The notes under the pieces were generated by a model that was given only the letters and a program-made list of their open reading frames with translations, was not told the origin of the DNA and made no database searches. From assembly GCF_945956965.1 (NCBI RefSeq), contig NZ_CAMFJS010000004.1, positions 1 to 64,000 of the forward strand: a stretch of 64,000 bases of DNA, written 5' to 3'. Within the stretch, counting starts at the first letter, position 1, and each line of letters starts with the position of its first letter. The stretch comes from an uncultured Roseateles sp. (GTDB lineage Bacteria > Pseudomonadota > Gammaproteobacteria > Burkholderiales > Burkholderiaceae_C). Shown here in pieces: positions 24,104 to 33,223 of this stretch. The position numbers were made by a program, and so were the translations under genes.

Positions 24104-25273
24104 TCAGGCCGCGCGCAAGCAATCCACAATCTTCATGCGCGCCGCGCCCCAGGCGGGGATGAAGCCGCCCACAAAGCCCATGAAGAGCGCGAACAGCAGG
24201 GTCTGCCAGACGATGGCCGAGGTCAGCTTGAACTGAAAAGCAATCTCGGAAAAGGTCTGGAAATTGGTGGTGGAGATGTTCACCGTTTGCATCAGCGAGG
24301 CCGCCGCCAATCCGATCAAGCCGCCCACCAGCGAGAGCAGCAGGGATTCACCCAGAAAAGCGATCAACACCGCGCCACGGCGGAAGCCCAGGGCGCGCAA
24401 AGTGCCGATCTCGCCGGTGCGCGAGGCCACCGCCGCAAACATGGTGATCATGGCGCCGACGATGGCGCCGATGGAGAAGATCACCGACAGCGCCGTGCCC
24501 AGGATGCTGATGAATTTGGCCAGAGCCTCGCTCTGTTCGGCATAAAACTGCATCTCGGGCTTGAGCTCCACCGTCATGCGCGGGTCGGCCTCGATCTGCG
24601 CCTTGATGGCCTCGAACTGGCTGGCGTCAGCGATGCGGAACACCACGCTGGAAAAGGCATTGCGGCGGAAGGCTTGCAGCATTTGCTCGGCATCGCCCCA
24701 GATTTCGGAATCGAAGCCGCTGCGCTGGGCGTCGAACACGCCCACCACGATCCAGTCGCGGCCGGCGAAGCGCAGCGTTTCGCCCAGGCCCGCGCCCTGG
24801 AAGCCGCTGGCGATGGCGCGGCCGGTGACGATCTCCGAGGTGCCGGGGCGGAACATGCGCCCCTCCACCAGCTGCACTTGCGGGCGCATCTGCAAGGCTT
24901 GCGGCGAGGTGCCGCGCACCGTCACATTGCTGGGTTTGCCGCTGCCGCGCTTGGGCAGATTGTTCAGCACCACCGGTTCCTTGGTCAGCAGAGGCTTGCC
25001 GCTGGCCTCGGTGGCGATGCCGGGCAGGCTTTCCAGAATGGCGGCCTGGCCGCGGTCCACAGCGCTGTTGATCTCTGCCCCGGCGCCTTTGCGCAGGGCA
25101 ATCACGTTATCCGGCTGGCCGGTGGCCACCAGGGTGGCGCGTATGCCCTCGCTCATCATCAGCACGGTGGCAAACACATACACCACCAAGGCCATGCCGC
25201 CAGCGGTCAGCAAGGTGGTGACGCGCCGCACCCAGAGGTTGCGAGCGATGTAGGAGAGTGGGATGGCTCTCAT
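24104..25273 (-). CDS. ABC exporter permease, FtsX/MacB type (second)
   Basis: A 389-residue permease with an N-terminal membrane segment ('VTTLLTAGGMALVVYVFATVLMM'). A periplasmic MacB-like core domain follows ('VVLNNLPKRGSGKPSNVTVRG', 'GREMFRPG'-like region). Three C-terminal membrane segments belong to the FtsX-like domain ('ILGTALSVIFSIGAIVGAMITMFAAV', 'GESLLLSLVGGLIGLAAASL'). It is the last gene of a four-gene exporter operon, 6 bases after the other permease. Two different FtsX-type permeases plus one ATPase and an adaptor resemble DevBCA-like systems. The substrate is unknown. Confidence 0.88.
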   Translation of the reverse strand: MRAIPLSYIARNLWVRRVTTLLTAGGMALVVYVFATVLMMSEGIRATLVATGQPDNVIALRKGAGAEINSAVDRGQAAILESLPGIATEASGKPLLTKEPVVLNNLPKRGSGKPSNVTVRGTSPQALQMRPQVQLVEGRMFRPGTSEIVTGRAIASGFQGAGLGETLRFAGRDWIVVGVFDAQRSGFDSEIWGDAEQMLQAFRRNAFSSVVFRIADASQFEAIKAQIEADPRMTVELKPEMQFYAEQSEALAKFISILGTALSVIFSIGAIVGAMITMFAAVASRTGEIGTLRALGFRRGAVLIAFLGESLLLSLVGGLIGLAAASLMQTVNISTTNFQTFSEIAFQFKLTSAIVWQTLLFALFMGFVGGFIPAWGAARMKIVDCLRAA

Positions 25274-25279
25274 GCTGGT

Positions 25280-26437
25280 TCAGGCCACATGCCGCAGCCC
25301 CTGCACGATATCGATGCGACTCATCTTCCAAGCCGGCCATGCCGCAGCCACCGCGCCGACGACGATGGCGGCCAGCAGCTGCAAACTCATGGTCAGTGTG
25401 GAGACTTGAAACACCGGGAACAAGGTGCCCGCCGCTTGCGCGAAGCCTGCCGCCAGCGGTAGGGTCAGGGCCAGGCCGGCCAGGCCGCCGATCAGGGCGA
25501 TCAGCAGGCTCTCGCCGAAGAGCAGTTTGACCACAAAGCTGGGTGCAAAGCCCAGGGCCTTGAGCGTGGCGTATTCGGCCAGGCGTTCGCGCGCCGTCAT
25601 GGTCATGGTGTTGGCCATCACGGCCATGATGATGACCACGATGATCAGGCTCACCGCATTGATGGCCACCAGAATCGCTTCGCTCATGGACACAAAGCTG
25701 AGCTGGAAGGCGGACTCGGTTTCGGTCAGCGTTTCAGCCAGGGAGTTCTTGAACTGCTCATCCACCCGTTGCGAGATCAGCGCGGCGTTTTGCGGTTCGT
25801 TGATGCCCAGGATGTAGACGCCCACCGCATCGGCGCGCTTCGGATAGAGCTTGCGGATGGATTCGTTCAGATAAGACCAGTGCATCAGCAACTGGCTCTC
25901 ATCCGTCTTGGCCTCGGCGCCGTCCCAGATGCCGCGCAGATTGAAGGTCCAGGTGCCGGGGTAGATGGTGCCGCGCAGGGGGATTTGGTCGCCCACCTTC
26001 CAGCCGAATTTATCGGCCAGCTTGCGGCCCACGATCACGCCCTGGCGGTCGCGCAGCCAGGCGATGCGCTCGGCGTCTTTGAGCCGGTATTCGGGGTAGA
26101 GCGCCAGATAACTGACCGGCTCGACGGCGAACTGCGGGAAGAAATTGCGCTCGCTGACATAGATGCCACCGAACCAGTTGGACCAGGAAATGCCTGACAC
26201 ACCCTCCACCGACTTGAGCCGCTGCGCATAGTTCATCGGCAGCGGGAAGGTCAGCGAGATGGCGCTGCGCGTCACCAGCCGGGTGCTGCTGGAGCCTTCC
26301 ACGCCGGCATACCAGGCATCGATGATGGTGCGCAGCAGGCCGAAAGCGCAGATCGCGACCACCAGGCCCACCATGGTCAAGCTGGTGCGCAGCTTGTGGC
26401 GGAAGGCGTTCTTGAGCAGCAGCTTGAGGATGAACAT
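25280..26437 (-). CDS. ABC exporter permease, FtsX/MacB type (first)
   Basis: The 385-residue protein has an N-terminal membrane helix ('[22 protein letters not shown]'), a periplasmic domain with '[26 protein letters not shown]', and a C-terminal FtsX-like region with three hydrophobic segments ('[39 protein letters not shown]'). The last phrase is the typical cytoplasmic loop of MacB/FtsX permeases. It lies 24 bases after the ATPase gene and pairs with the permease at 24104-25273. Confidence 0.9.
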   Translation of the reverse strand: MFILKLLLKNAFRHKLRTSLTMVGLVVAICAFGLLRTIIDAWYAGVEGSSSTRLVTRSAISLTFPLPMNYAQRLKSVEGVSGISWSNWFGGIYVSERNFFPQFAVEPVSYLALYPEYRLKDAERIAWLRDRQGVIVGRKLADKFGWKVGDQIPLRGTIYPGTWTFNLRGIWDGAEAKTDESQLLMHWSYLNESIRKLYPKRADAVGVYILGINEPQNAALISQRVDEQFKNSLAETLTETESAFQLSFVSMSEAILVAINAVSLIIVVIIMAVMANTMTMTARERLAEYATLKALGFAPSFVVKLLFGESLLIALIGGLAGLALTLPLAAGFAQAAGTLFPVFQVSTLTMSLQLLAAIVVGAVAAAWPAWKMSRIDIVQGLRHVA

Positions 26438-26461
26438 GGCGACGCGGGTCTGGCTAGCGAT

Positions 26462-27187
26462 TCAGCGGCTGGGCCCTAGCGGATCTTCATCCACCAGCAC
26501 GCCCTTTTCCAGGTGCACCATGCGCCGCGCACGCGCCGCGGCCTTGGGGTCGTGGGTGACCATCACAATGGTTTTGCCGAGTTCGCGGTTGAGCTCGTCC
26601 AGCAGGCCCAGCACCTCCTCGCCGGTGTGGCGGTCCAGGTCGCCGGTGGGCTCGTCGGCCACGATCAGGGTGGGGTCGCTGACCAGGGCGCGCGCAATCG
26701 CCACGCGTTGCTGCTGGCCGCCAGAGAGTTCATTGGGGTAATGGTCCATGCGGTCATCCAGCTTGACCATGGCCAGCGCCGCCAAGGTGTGCTCGCGCCG
26801 CTGTTTGGCGGACAAGTCGGTCAGCAGCAGGGGCAGCTCCACGTTCTCAAACGCGGTCAGCACAGGTAATAAGTTATAGAACTGAAAGATGAAGCCGACA
26901 TTGCGGGCGCGCCAGTCGGCCAGCTGGCCTTCGCTGAGGGTGGCAATGTCAACGCCGCCGATCTCGATGCGGCCGCTGCTGGGCTGGTCAATGCCGGCAA
27001 TCAGGTTCAGCAGCGTGCTTTTGCCCGAGCCGCTGGGTCCCATCAGGGCGACAAAATCGCCGGGCATTACATCGAGCTGAATGTCCAGCAACACGGGGAT
27101 GTCTTGCCCGCCGCGCTGGTAGGACTTGCTGAGATCGCGGATGCGGATCAGGGCTTCGTTCGGGCTGCTCATGGTCGGCTTTGGCAC
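26462..27187 (-). CDS. ABC exporter ATP-binding protein, MacB/LolD family
   Basis: This ATPase energises the exporter encoded by the next two genes. It has Walker A 'GPSGSGKST', the Q-loop, the signature '[15 protein letters not shown]', Walker B '[12 protein letters not shown]' and the switch His in 'VMVTHD'. The 241-residue length is normal for the LolD/MacB family. Translation could begin at 27187 or at the second Met (27172). The upstream adaptor gene stops at the base before its start, so translation is probably coupled. Confidence 0.95.
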   Translation of the reverse strand: MPKPTMSSPNEALIRIRDLSKSYQRGGQDIPVLLDIQLDVMPGDFVALMGPSGSGKSTLLNLIAGIDQPSSGRIEIGGVDIATLSEGQLADWRARNVGFIFQFYNLLPVLTAFENVELPLLLTDLSAKQRREHTLAALAMVKLDDRMDHYPNELSGGQQQRVAIARALVSDPTLIVADEPTGDLDRHTGEEVLGLLDELNRELGKTIVMVTHDPKAAARARRMVHLEKGVLVDEDPLGPSR

Positions 27188-28510
27188 TTACTTCGTCGCG
27201 AGCTTGACCTGGCCACCGTCCTTGAGCTGGGCCGTGGGTGAGAGCACCAGGCGCTCGCCCGATTTGAGCGTGCCGCCGCCCAGCGCCGTCACCTCCACCA
27301 CATCGCCGAGCTTGCGGCCGGGCTTGACCTGCACGGCTTGCAGCAGTTCTTTGTCACCCTCGCGTTTGATGCGCATCAGCCAGGTTTGGCCATCGCGCTC
27401 CAGCAGGGTTTTGGGGTTGACCGCCAACACGGGCTGCTGCTCGGCCGCTGTGGGCGCTTGTGACAGGAAGCTGACCTTGGCGCTCATCTCGGGCAGGATG
27501 CGCGGGTCCAGCTTGTCGAACTGGATCTTGCTGATCACGGTGGCCTTGGCGCGGTCAACGGTGGGCACCAGGCCCACGACATGGCCGCTGAAGCGCATTT
27601 CGGGCAAGGCGTCGAGGGTGATCTCGACCGGCTGGCCCTTCTTCGCCTTGGCGAGGCTGCTTTCCGAGACATCGGCCTCCACTTCCAGTGTGGACATATC
27701 GGCCATAGTGACCACCGCGCCCTGCGAGCCGGCGGCGTTGGAGAAGGGCGTGATGATGTCGCCCACATTGGCGTTCTTGTTCAGCACCACGCCGTCAAAG
27801 GGCGCGCGGATCTCGGTGTAGTCGCGATTCACCAGCTGGGCATTCACCTGCGCCTGAGCTTGGGCCACGCTGGCCTGAGCCTGGCCGACGCTGGCCAGCG
27901 CGGCTGCTTGGCCGGCGCGGGCGGCGTCGAAGCGGCGCAGGGCAGCGTCCAGCGCTTGCTCGGACACAAAGCCCTGGCCTTGCAGGCTGCGGCTGCGGCG
28001 CAGCTCGGCCTCTGCATTGGCCAGCTCCACATCCGCCTGGCGTTGCTGGGCTTGGGCCTGGCGCACGCCGGCCTCGCCCTGGCGCACGCCGGCTTGGGCG
28101 GTGGCAATGGCTGCCTGCACATCGCTGGCGTCTAGCTTGGCAATCAAGTCGCCCTTTTTGAGCACCGTGCCTTCACGCACATTGAGCTCCAGCAAGCGGC
28201 CCGTCGCTTTGGAGGCCACCGCCGCGCGGCGCTGGGCCACCACATAGCCGGAAGCCGTGAGCTGCAGATACTGCTGGGACGGGGTGCTTTGCAGCACCGA
28301 GCTGGTCTGCACCTCAGGTTTAGACGGCATGGCCAGCATGGCGATCACGGCCAAAGCCAGCACGCCCGCAGCGATCAAGGGCCAGCGCTTGCGTCGGCGC
28401 GCCGCTGGCTGCTGCTTGCCGCCGCCAGCGCCCTGGCGATCGATCTTCAACTGCCCCAGCGGCTTGGCGTTGGCGGTGGCGCTAGAGGGTGTGCTTGTCG
28501 TCTCAGCCAT
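27188..28510 (-). CDS. Periplasmic adaptor (HlyD/MacA family) of the ABC exporter
   Basis: The adaptor bridges the inner-membrane exporter to an outer-membrane channel. I place the start at ATG 28510 ('MAETTSTPSSATANAKPLG'), giving 440 residues. One membrane helix ('WPLIAAGVLALAVIAMLAM') is followed by a biotinyl-lipoyl-like half ('ASGYVVAQRRAAVASKATGRLLEL'). A long Ala/Gln-rich coiled coil (about residues 130-230) precedes the second lipoyl half ('YTEIRAPFDGVVL') and a beta-barrel region. No TolC-like outer-membrane gene is adjacent. Confidence 0.93.
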   Translation of the reverse strand: MAETTSTPSSATANAKPLGQLKIDRQGAGGGKQQPAARRRKRWPLIAAGVLALAVIAMLAMPSKPEVQTSSVLQSTPSQQYLQLTASGYVVAQRRAAVASKATGRLLELNVREGTVLKKGDLIAKLDASDVQAAIATAQAGVRQGEAGVRQAQAQQRQADVELANAEAELRRSRSLQGQGFVSEQALDAALRRFDAARAGQAAALASVGQAQASVAQAQAQVNAQLVNRDYTEIRAPFDGVVLNKNANVGDIITPFSNAAGSQGAVVTMADMSTLEVEADVSESSLAKAKKGQPVEITLDALPEMRFSGHVVGLVPTVDRAKATVISKIQFDKLDPRILPEMSAKVSFLSQAPTAAEQQPVLAVNPKTLLERDGQTWLMRIKREGDKELLQAVQVKPGRKLGDVVEVTALGGGTLKSGERLVLSPTAQLKDGGQVKLATK

Positions 28511-28674
28511 GGTCGGAAAACGTCTCAGCGTGAATGCGATGGCGCGATTGTGCACGTTCGCTGTGCGGCCTTGATGGCAGGGGGATTTCTTCACGCGCGG
28601 GGGCTTGCGGCGACTCAAGTCGCAGGCCTTGCCCGCCCACTAGAATCCCCCCGCTTCCTCAGGTTTGGGCGCGC

Positions 28675-29283
28675 ATGCGCGGTATTTTCTTTTTCCCTTT
28701 TTCGCTCGCAGTTCTGCTCTCGCTTGCCGGCCCTGGCTGGGCGGGCGCTGGCGCGGCCCCGGCGCATGTGCAAGCGCAGACGCAGACGCAGACGCAGTTG
28801 CCAACGCGGCATCTGGCGCAGCCGCTGCCGCAGCCTCAATCGTCGGTGGATGACTGCGCCAGCGGCGTGTCGGCCGAGCAGGTGCTGGCGCGGGTCAATG
28901 CGATGCGGGCACAGCGCCAGTATTGCGGCCCCAAGCCTTTCGCGGCGGCCGCGCCGCTGAGCTGGGACGCGCGCTTGCAGGCCTCAGCCCAGGCCTATGC
29001 GGATGAGTTGTCGCTGCTGGACAAACTCACCCACATCGACCAGCGGGGTCAGGGCTTGCGTGAGCGCGTGCTGGAGCGCGGCTATGTGTTCCGCCAAGTG
29101 GCCGAGAACCTGGCCGGCGGGCCGCAATTTCTGGACGAGGTGATGGCCGGCTGGTTGGGCAGCGAGGCGCATTGCGAAAACCTGATGGAGCCGCGTTTTC
29201 AGGACATCGGCATGGCTTGCGTGGCCGGCCCCGGTGAGCTGGAGCGTTACTGGGTCATGCACCTGGGGCGCAAGGCCAAGTAG
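28675..29283 (+). CDS. Secreted CAP/SCP-domain protein
   Basis: The start is placed at ATG 28675 ('MRGIFFFPFSLAVLLSLAGPGWAGA'), which begins a signal peptide, rather than at 28534. After a Gln/Ala-rich stretch the CAP domain covers about residues 60-200. It contains 'VNAMRAQRQYCG', 'LSWDARLQASAQAYADELS', 'THIDQRGQGLRERVLERGYVF', 'AENLAGG' and 'MAGWLGSEAHCENLMEPRFQDIGMAC', including the conserved His/Glu positions. Bacterial CAP proteins of this kind are exported; their activity is mostly unknown. It is transcribed divergently from the exporter operon. Confidence 0.92.
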   Translation: MRGIFFFPFSLAVLLSLAGPGWAGAGAAPAHVQAQTQTQTQLPTRHLAQPLPQPQSSVDDCASGVSAEQVLARVNAMRAQRQYCGPKPFAAAAPLSWDARLQASAQAYADELSLLDKLTHIDQRGQGLRERVLERGYVFRQVAENLAGGPQFLDEVMAGWLGSEAHCENLMEPRFQDIGMACVAGPGELERYWVMHLGRKAK

Positions 29284-29296
29284 TTTTTCGCAGCGC

Positions 29297-29995
29297 TTAG
29301 ATCCAACCCAGATCGATGGCGCGCAGCACGGCTTGTGTGCGATCTCGCACGCCCATCTTGGAGAAGATGGCCGAGCAGTGGTTTTTGATCACACCCTCGC
29401 TATTGCCCAACAGGGCGGCGATCTCGGTATTGCTGCGGCCGCTGGCCACCAGGCGCAGCACTTGCAGCTCTTTGGGTGAGAGCGGGTCGGGTTGCTCGGT
29501 GGCTTGAAAGGCCCGCTCGCCGCGGCCACCGGTTTGCGCCATGCGGGTGGTCAGCGAGGGGCGCAGCGCGGTGCCGCCGGCTTGCACATCGCGCAGGGCT
29601 TGAATCAGCGTGTCGGGGCTGATGGCCTTGAGCAAAAAGCCGCGTGCGCCGGCACGCACCGCTTCGTCAAAAGCGCTGGCGTCGTCAAAGGTGGTCAGCA
29701 GCACCACGGGAATGGTCAGCGCGCGGGCGGCCAGGGCGCGAATCAGGCCCAGGCCGTCCAGGCGCGGCATGCGCATATCGGACAAGATGAGGTCGGGCAT
29801 GCCTGGGCCGCTGGGCGATTCGAGCAGGGCCAGGGCTTCGGCGCCGTCGCTGGCTTCGGCAATGATGTCCACATCCTCATACAGGGCCAGCAAGCCCTTG
29901 AGCCCTTCGCGCACCAATTGCTGGTCTTCCACCAGCATCAGTTTGAGGGGGCTGCCGGCGGGCGTGTGATTGTCTTTGTCTGTCGTCATCGTCAT
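29297..29995 (-). CDS. NarL/LuxR-family response regulator
   Basis: The 232-residue regulator has a receiver domain with the phosphoacceptor Asp in 'LILSDMRMPRLDGLG' and a C-terminal LuxR-type helix-turn-helix ('LSPKELQVLRLVASGRSNTEIAALLGNSEGVIKNHCSAIF'). Its ATG overlaps the stop codon of the histidine kinase gene by ATGA (29992-29995), so they form a cognate two-component pair. Targets are unknown; the CAP gene next to it ends 13 bases away on the opposite strand. Confidence 0.95.
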   Translation of the reverse strand: MTMTTDKDNHTPAGSPLKLMLVEDQQLVREGLKGLLALYEDVDIIAEASDGAEALALLESPSGPGMPDLILSDMRMPRLDGLGLIRALAARALTIPVVLLTTFDDASAFDEAVRAGARGFLLKAISPDTLIQALRDVQAGGTALRPSLTTRMAQTGGRGERAFQATEQPDPLSPKELQVLRLVASGRSNTEIAALLGNSEGVIKNHCSAIFSKMGVRDRTQAVLRAIDLGWI

Positions 29996-31272
29996 GCGGA
30001 CCTTGGCACTTGCAGTTCAATTCGGAAACCCGGGCTCTTGGCGTCGATCTGCATTGTGCCGCCCAGTTCGCTGACGCGTTCTTGCATGCCTTGCAGGCCA
30101 TTGCCGGGCCGCAGCGCGGGGGCGCCCAGGCCATCATCGGCGATCTTGACATGAACCAGCGGGCCGTCCACCCACAGTTCGATCTGGATGCTGCGCGCCC
30201 GCGCATGGCGCACGCTATTGGTCACGGCCTCTTGCACGCAACGCAGCAGCGCGTGGGCCAGGCGCGGCCCGAGGTCGCGCGCGGCCGGGGCGATGCGCAA
30301 CTCGATGCGGGTGCTGGCCACGCCTTCGGCCAGGGCTTGCAGGGCGCTGCTCAGGTCGATGCGCTGCGAGCTGCGCTGCTGCGACACGGCCTCGCGCACG
30401 TCGGCCAGCAGCTGGGCGGCGCTGCTCTGGGCGCGGTCTACCGCGGCGGCGGCGCCGCTGGCATCTTGACGTTGCAGCAAGGCGCTGCTGAGCTGCAGCT
30501 GCAGATTGAGGGCGGTGAGGTGGTGGCCGACGACATCGTGCAACTCGCGCGCCATCAGGGTGCGTTCGCTATAGCGCATTTGTTCGGCTTGCAGTTGCTC
30601 GGCACTCATGCGTTCGGCCAGCATCACCTGCAGCCAGCGGCGTTTTTCGGCTTCCACCGCCGCCATGCGGCCTAGCCCCAGGGCCATGCCGTGCAGCGCC
30701 ACCATGGCCAGCAGCAGGCCCACGCTGTCCAGCCAGGCGGGGACCTCGGCGCGGGCTTGCTGCAGCTCGGCCAATGGCAAGAGCCAGTACAACAGCAGAT
30801 TGAGCACCACCTGGCCCAAGGCGAATAAAAAGGCCGGCCGCGCCCGCAGCAGCACAGCCGCCAGGGCCGTCACCAAAAAGGGCAGGCCCGGCGTCACCGC
30901 CACGGCCAGCAAGTCCACCAGCACAATGCGCCGCAGCAGATGGGGCAGGGCCTGGTCCTCTCGCGCGTCTTGCGCCAGGCGCCAGTATTGATAGGCGAAC
31001 ACCAGCACCAAGGCGAAGCAGGCCAGGAGCAGCAGCGGGTCATTGCTATTGCCGCCCAGGCGCAGATAGAGCGCGGCCAGGGCGCCGTCGTAAGGCTCGG
31101 TGCGGTAGCCGGCCAGGCCGGCCACGGCGGCGGCCAATTCCAGCAAGCACATGGTCAGCGCCGCCACCTGCAGCACCACGCCGGGTTGGGCGAAGCGGGC
31201 CAGCCAGCGATCCAGCTTGGGCAGGGGCGAGGGGCTGCTGTGGCCCTTCTCGTTCAATGCGGCGCGCGGCAA
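29992..31272 (-). CDS. Sensor histidine kinase, HisKA_3 (NarX/DesK) type
   Basis: The 426-residue kinase has about six hydrophobic N-terminal segments without a large periplasmic domain, as in DesK-type intramembrane sensors. The HisKA_3 phosphoacceptor motif 'ARELHDVVGHHLTALNLQL' is near residue 240. The ATPase N box is 'CVQEAVTNSVRHARA', followed by 'DDGLGAP' and 'GNGLQGM'. It is upstream of and overlaps the response regulator gene. It begins 11 bases downstream of the mnmA stop, so read-through from mnmA is possible. Confidence 0.94.
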   Translation of the reverse strand: MPRAALNEKGHSSPSPLPKLDRWLARFAQPGVVLQVAALTMCLLELAAAVAGLAGYRTEPYDGALAALYLRLGGNSNDPLLLLACFALVLVFAYQYWRLAQDAREDQALPHLLRRIVLVDLLAVAVTPGLPFLVTALAAVLLRARPAFLFALGQVVLNLLLYWLLPLAELQQARAEVPAWLDSVGLLLAMVALHGMALGLGRMAAVEAEKRRWLQVMLAERMSAEQLQAEQMRYSERTLMARELHDVVGHHLTALNLQLQLSSALLQRQDASGAAAAVDRAQSSAAQLLADVREAVSQQRSSQRIDLSSALQALAEGVASTRIELRIAPAARDLGPRLAHALLRCVQEAVTNSVRHARARSIQIELWVDGPLVHVKIADDGLGAPALRPGNGLQGMQERVSELGGTMQIDAKSPGFRIELQVPRSA

Positions 31273-31283
31273 GGGCTGAGCCT

Positions 31284-32495
31284 TCAGGCGAGCTCGGTGG
31301 CCGCAGTCGCGGAGGCGATCACGCCACCGCCCAAGCAGACTTCACCGTCGTACAGCACCAGGCTTTGGCCCGGCGTGACCGCCCATTGCGCCTGGGCGAA
31401 ATCCACCCGGCATTGGCCGGCGGCGGGTGTGTCGGGATGCAGGGCGCAGGCCGCGTCGGCCTGGCGGTAGCGGGTCTTGGCGCCATAGCCGCCGAACTTA
31501 GGCGCGGCCCCGGTCCAGCTCAGGTCATCGGCCACCAGACTGCTGCTGAGCAGCCAGGGGTGGTTGTGGCCTTGCACCACGTAGAGGGTGTTGGTCTGCA
31601 TGTCTTTGCGGGCCACGAACCAGGGCTCGTGCTCACCACCGCCGCGCGGCGCGCCTTTTTCCTTCACGCCGCCGATCCCTAAGCCCTGGCGCTGACCCAG
31701 GGTGTAGAAGGACAGGCCCACATGCTCGCCCAGCTTGCGGCCGCGTGAGTCTTTGATGGGGCCGGGCTTGTGCGCCAGATAGCGGTTGAGGAATTCGCGG
31801 AAAGGGCGCTCGCCGATGAAGCAAATGCCGGTCGAATCCTTCTTCTTGGCATTGGGCAGGCCGATCTCTTCGGCGATGCGCCTCACCTCGGTCTTGTGCA
31901 ACTCACCGACCGGGAACAAGGTCTTGGCCAGCTGCGCTTGGTTGAGGCGGTGCAGGAAGTAGCTTTGGTCCTTGCTGTTGTCGATGCCCTTGAGCAACTG
32001 AAAGTTTGATGCGCCCACGTCGCTGCGCTCCTGCCCCCCGAGGGGGCGCGAGCCGCCTTGGGACGGCCCGGCGGCGGCTCGGCCCTCAACCTCACGCACC
32101 CGGGCGTAATGGCCGGTGGCGATCTTCTCGGCGCCCAGGCGCATGGCGTGGTCCAGGAAAGCCTTGAACTTGATCTCGGCATTGCACAGCACATCCGGGT
32201 TGGGCGTGCGGCCGGCCTGGTACTCGCGCAAAAAGGCGGCGAAGACGCGGTCCTTGTAATCGGCGGCGAAGTTGACGTGCTCGATCTCGATGCCGATCAC
32301 ATCGGCCACCGCGGCGGCGTCAACGAAATCGATATTGGACGAACAGTATTCGCTGTCGTCGTCATCTTCCCAGTTCTTCATGAAGATGCCGACCACCTCG
32401 TGGCCTTGCTGCTTCAAGAGATGGGCGGTGACGGCCGAATCCACACCGCCGGACAGGCCGACGACGATGCGTTGTTTCTTGCTACTCGAACTCAT
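31284..32495 (-). CDS. mnmA: tRNA-specific 2-thiouridylase MnmA with palindromic insert
   Basis: MnmA thiolates U34 of Lys, Glu and Gln tRNAs. The start is placed at ATG 32495 ('[27 protein letters not shown]'), giving 403 residues, some 30 more than usual. The PP-loop 'GLSGGVDS', the catalytic Cys regions ('[11 protein letters not shown]' and '[12 protein letters not shown]') and '[10 protein letters not shown]' are present, so the protein should be active. Between 'GHYARVREV' and 'FQLLKG', where relatives have about ten residues, there are some 28 ('[20 protein letters not shown]' and onward). They are encoded by a GC-rich double palindrome listed separately. Confidence 0.95.
   Translation of the reverse strand: MSSSSKKQRIVVGLSGGVDSAVTAHLLKQQGHEVVGIFMKNWEDDDDSEYCSSNIDFVDAAAVADVIGIEIEHVNFAADYKDRVFAAFLREYQAGRTPNPDVLCNAEIKFKAFLDHAMRLGAEKIATGHYARVREVEGRAAAGPSQGGSRPLGGQERSDVGASNFQLLKGIDNSKDQSYFLHRLNQAQLAKTLFPVGELHKTEVRRIAEEIGLPNAKKKDSTGICFIGERPFREFLNRYLAHKPGPIKDSRGRKLGEHVGLSFYTLGQRQGLGIGGVKEKGAPRGGGEHEPWFVARKDMQTNTLYVVQGHNHPWLLSSSLVADDLSWTGAAPKFGGYGAKTRYRQADAACALHPDTPAAGQCRVDFAQAQWAVTPGQSLVLYDGEVCLGGGVIASATAATELA
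32018..32085. repeat. Palindromic repeat-like insert inside mnmA
   Basis: Two hairpins lie in tandem: GCCCCC-CGA-GGGGGC (32033-32047), and GAGCCGCC (32050-32057) pairing with GGCGGCTC (32073-32080). From memory, similar 'CTGCCCCCCGAGGGGGC' sequences are dispersed between genes in Burkholderiales. Here the unit is in frame and is translated within MnmA. Confidence 0.6.
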
Positions 32496-32572
32496 GCCCC
32501 AATTGTCCCGCATGTGCCCCGTGGCCGGCGTTTGCCCGGGTTTTGGCCTGGCTGCTTGATCAAGTGCAAAGC

Positions 32573-33073
32573 TCAGGCCTTGCGCTGTGGCGTGAGCAGG
32601 CTGGGGTCGATGTGAAAGGCGCTCAGCGGCAGGCGTTTGCCGGCCAGGTGGTCTTCCACGCATTGCAGCACCAGCGGGCTGCGGTGGCGCTCGGCGCTGG
32701 CGCGCAGCTCGTCCACGCTCATCCACACGGTGCGCACAATGCCTTTGTCCAGCACCCAGCCCGGCACAGGCTCACTCGCCGAGCCAGTAAACGCCAGGCG
32801 AAGATAGGTGACATCCTCTAATGTTTTGGGCCGCACAAAGCGCGCCATATAAATGCCCAGCAGGGCTTCGGGCTTGAAGTGGCGGCCGGTTTCTTCCAGC
32901 GCTTCGCGCACCACGCCCTGCTCGGGAGACTCGGCAGGATCGAGGTGGCCGGCCGGATTGTTGAGCTGCAAGCCCTCCGGCGTTTCTTCTTCAACCATCA
33001 AAAAGCGGCCGTCTTTCTCAATGATGGCGGCCACGGTGACGGAGGGTTTCCAGCGTTCTGTGTTGTTGGACAT
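32573..33073 (-). CDS. Nudix hydrolase, NudJ-like
   Basis: The start at ATG 33073 ('[20 protein letters not shown]') is preferred over 33103. The 166-residue protein has a full Nudix box, '[22 protein letters not shown]', with all catalytic Glu residues. The N-terminal '[18 protein letters not shown]' matches the NudJ phosphatase group, which acts on thiamine or nucleoside pyrophosphates. It lies directly upstream of mnmA on the same strand, the order known from nudJ-mnmA in Escherichia coli, which supports the assignment. Confidence 0.9.
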   Translation of the reverse strand: MSNNTERWKPSVTVAAIIEKDGRFLMVEEETPEGLQLNNPAGHLDPAESPEQGVVREALEETGRHFKPEALLGIYMARFVRPKTLEDVTYLRLAFTGSASEPVPGWVLDKGIVRTVWMSVDELRASAERHRSPLVLQCVEDHLAGKRLPLSAFHIDPSLLTPQRKA

Positions 33074-33223
33074 CTGCAATCCCTGGGCATGTAGGGGTGA
33101 CATTGAAGGGCTCTATTGTGTAAGCTGAATTGAGACAGAGCCTGTCTGTCAGGCTATTCAAGTCAAGTCATAAGTTCTTTTGGCCAAGCCGCTGAAGCGG
33201 CCATGGCCCTGGAGGGATGATTC

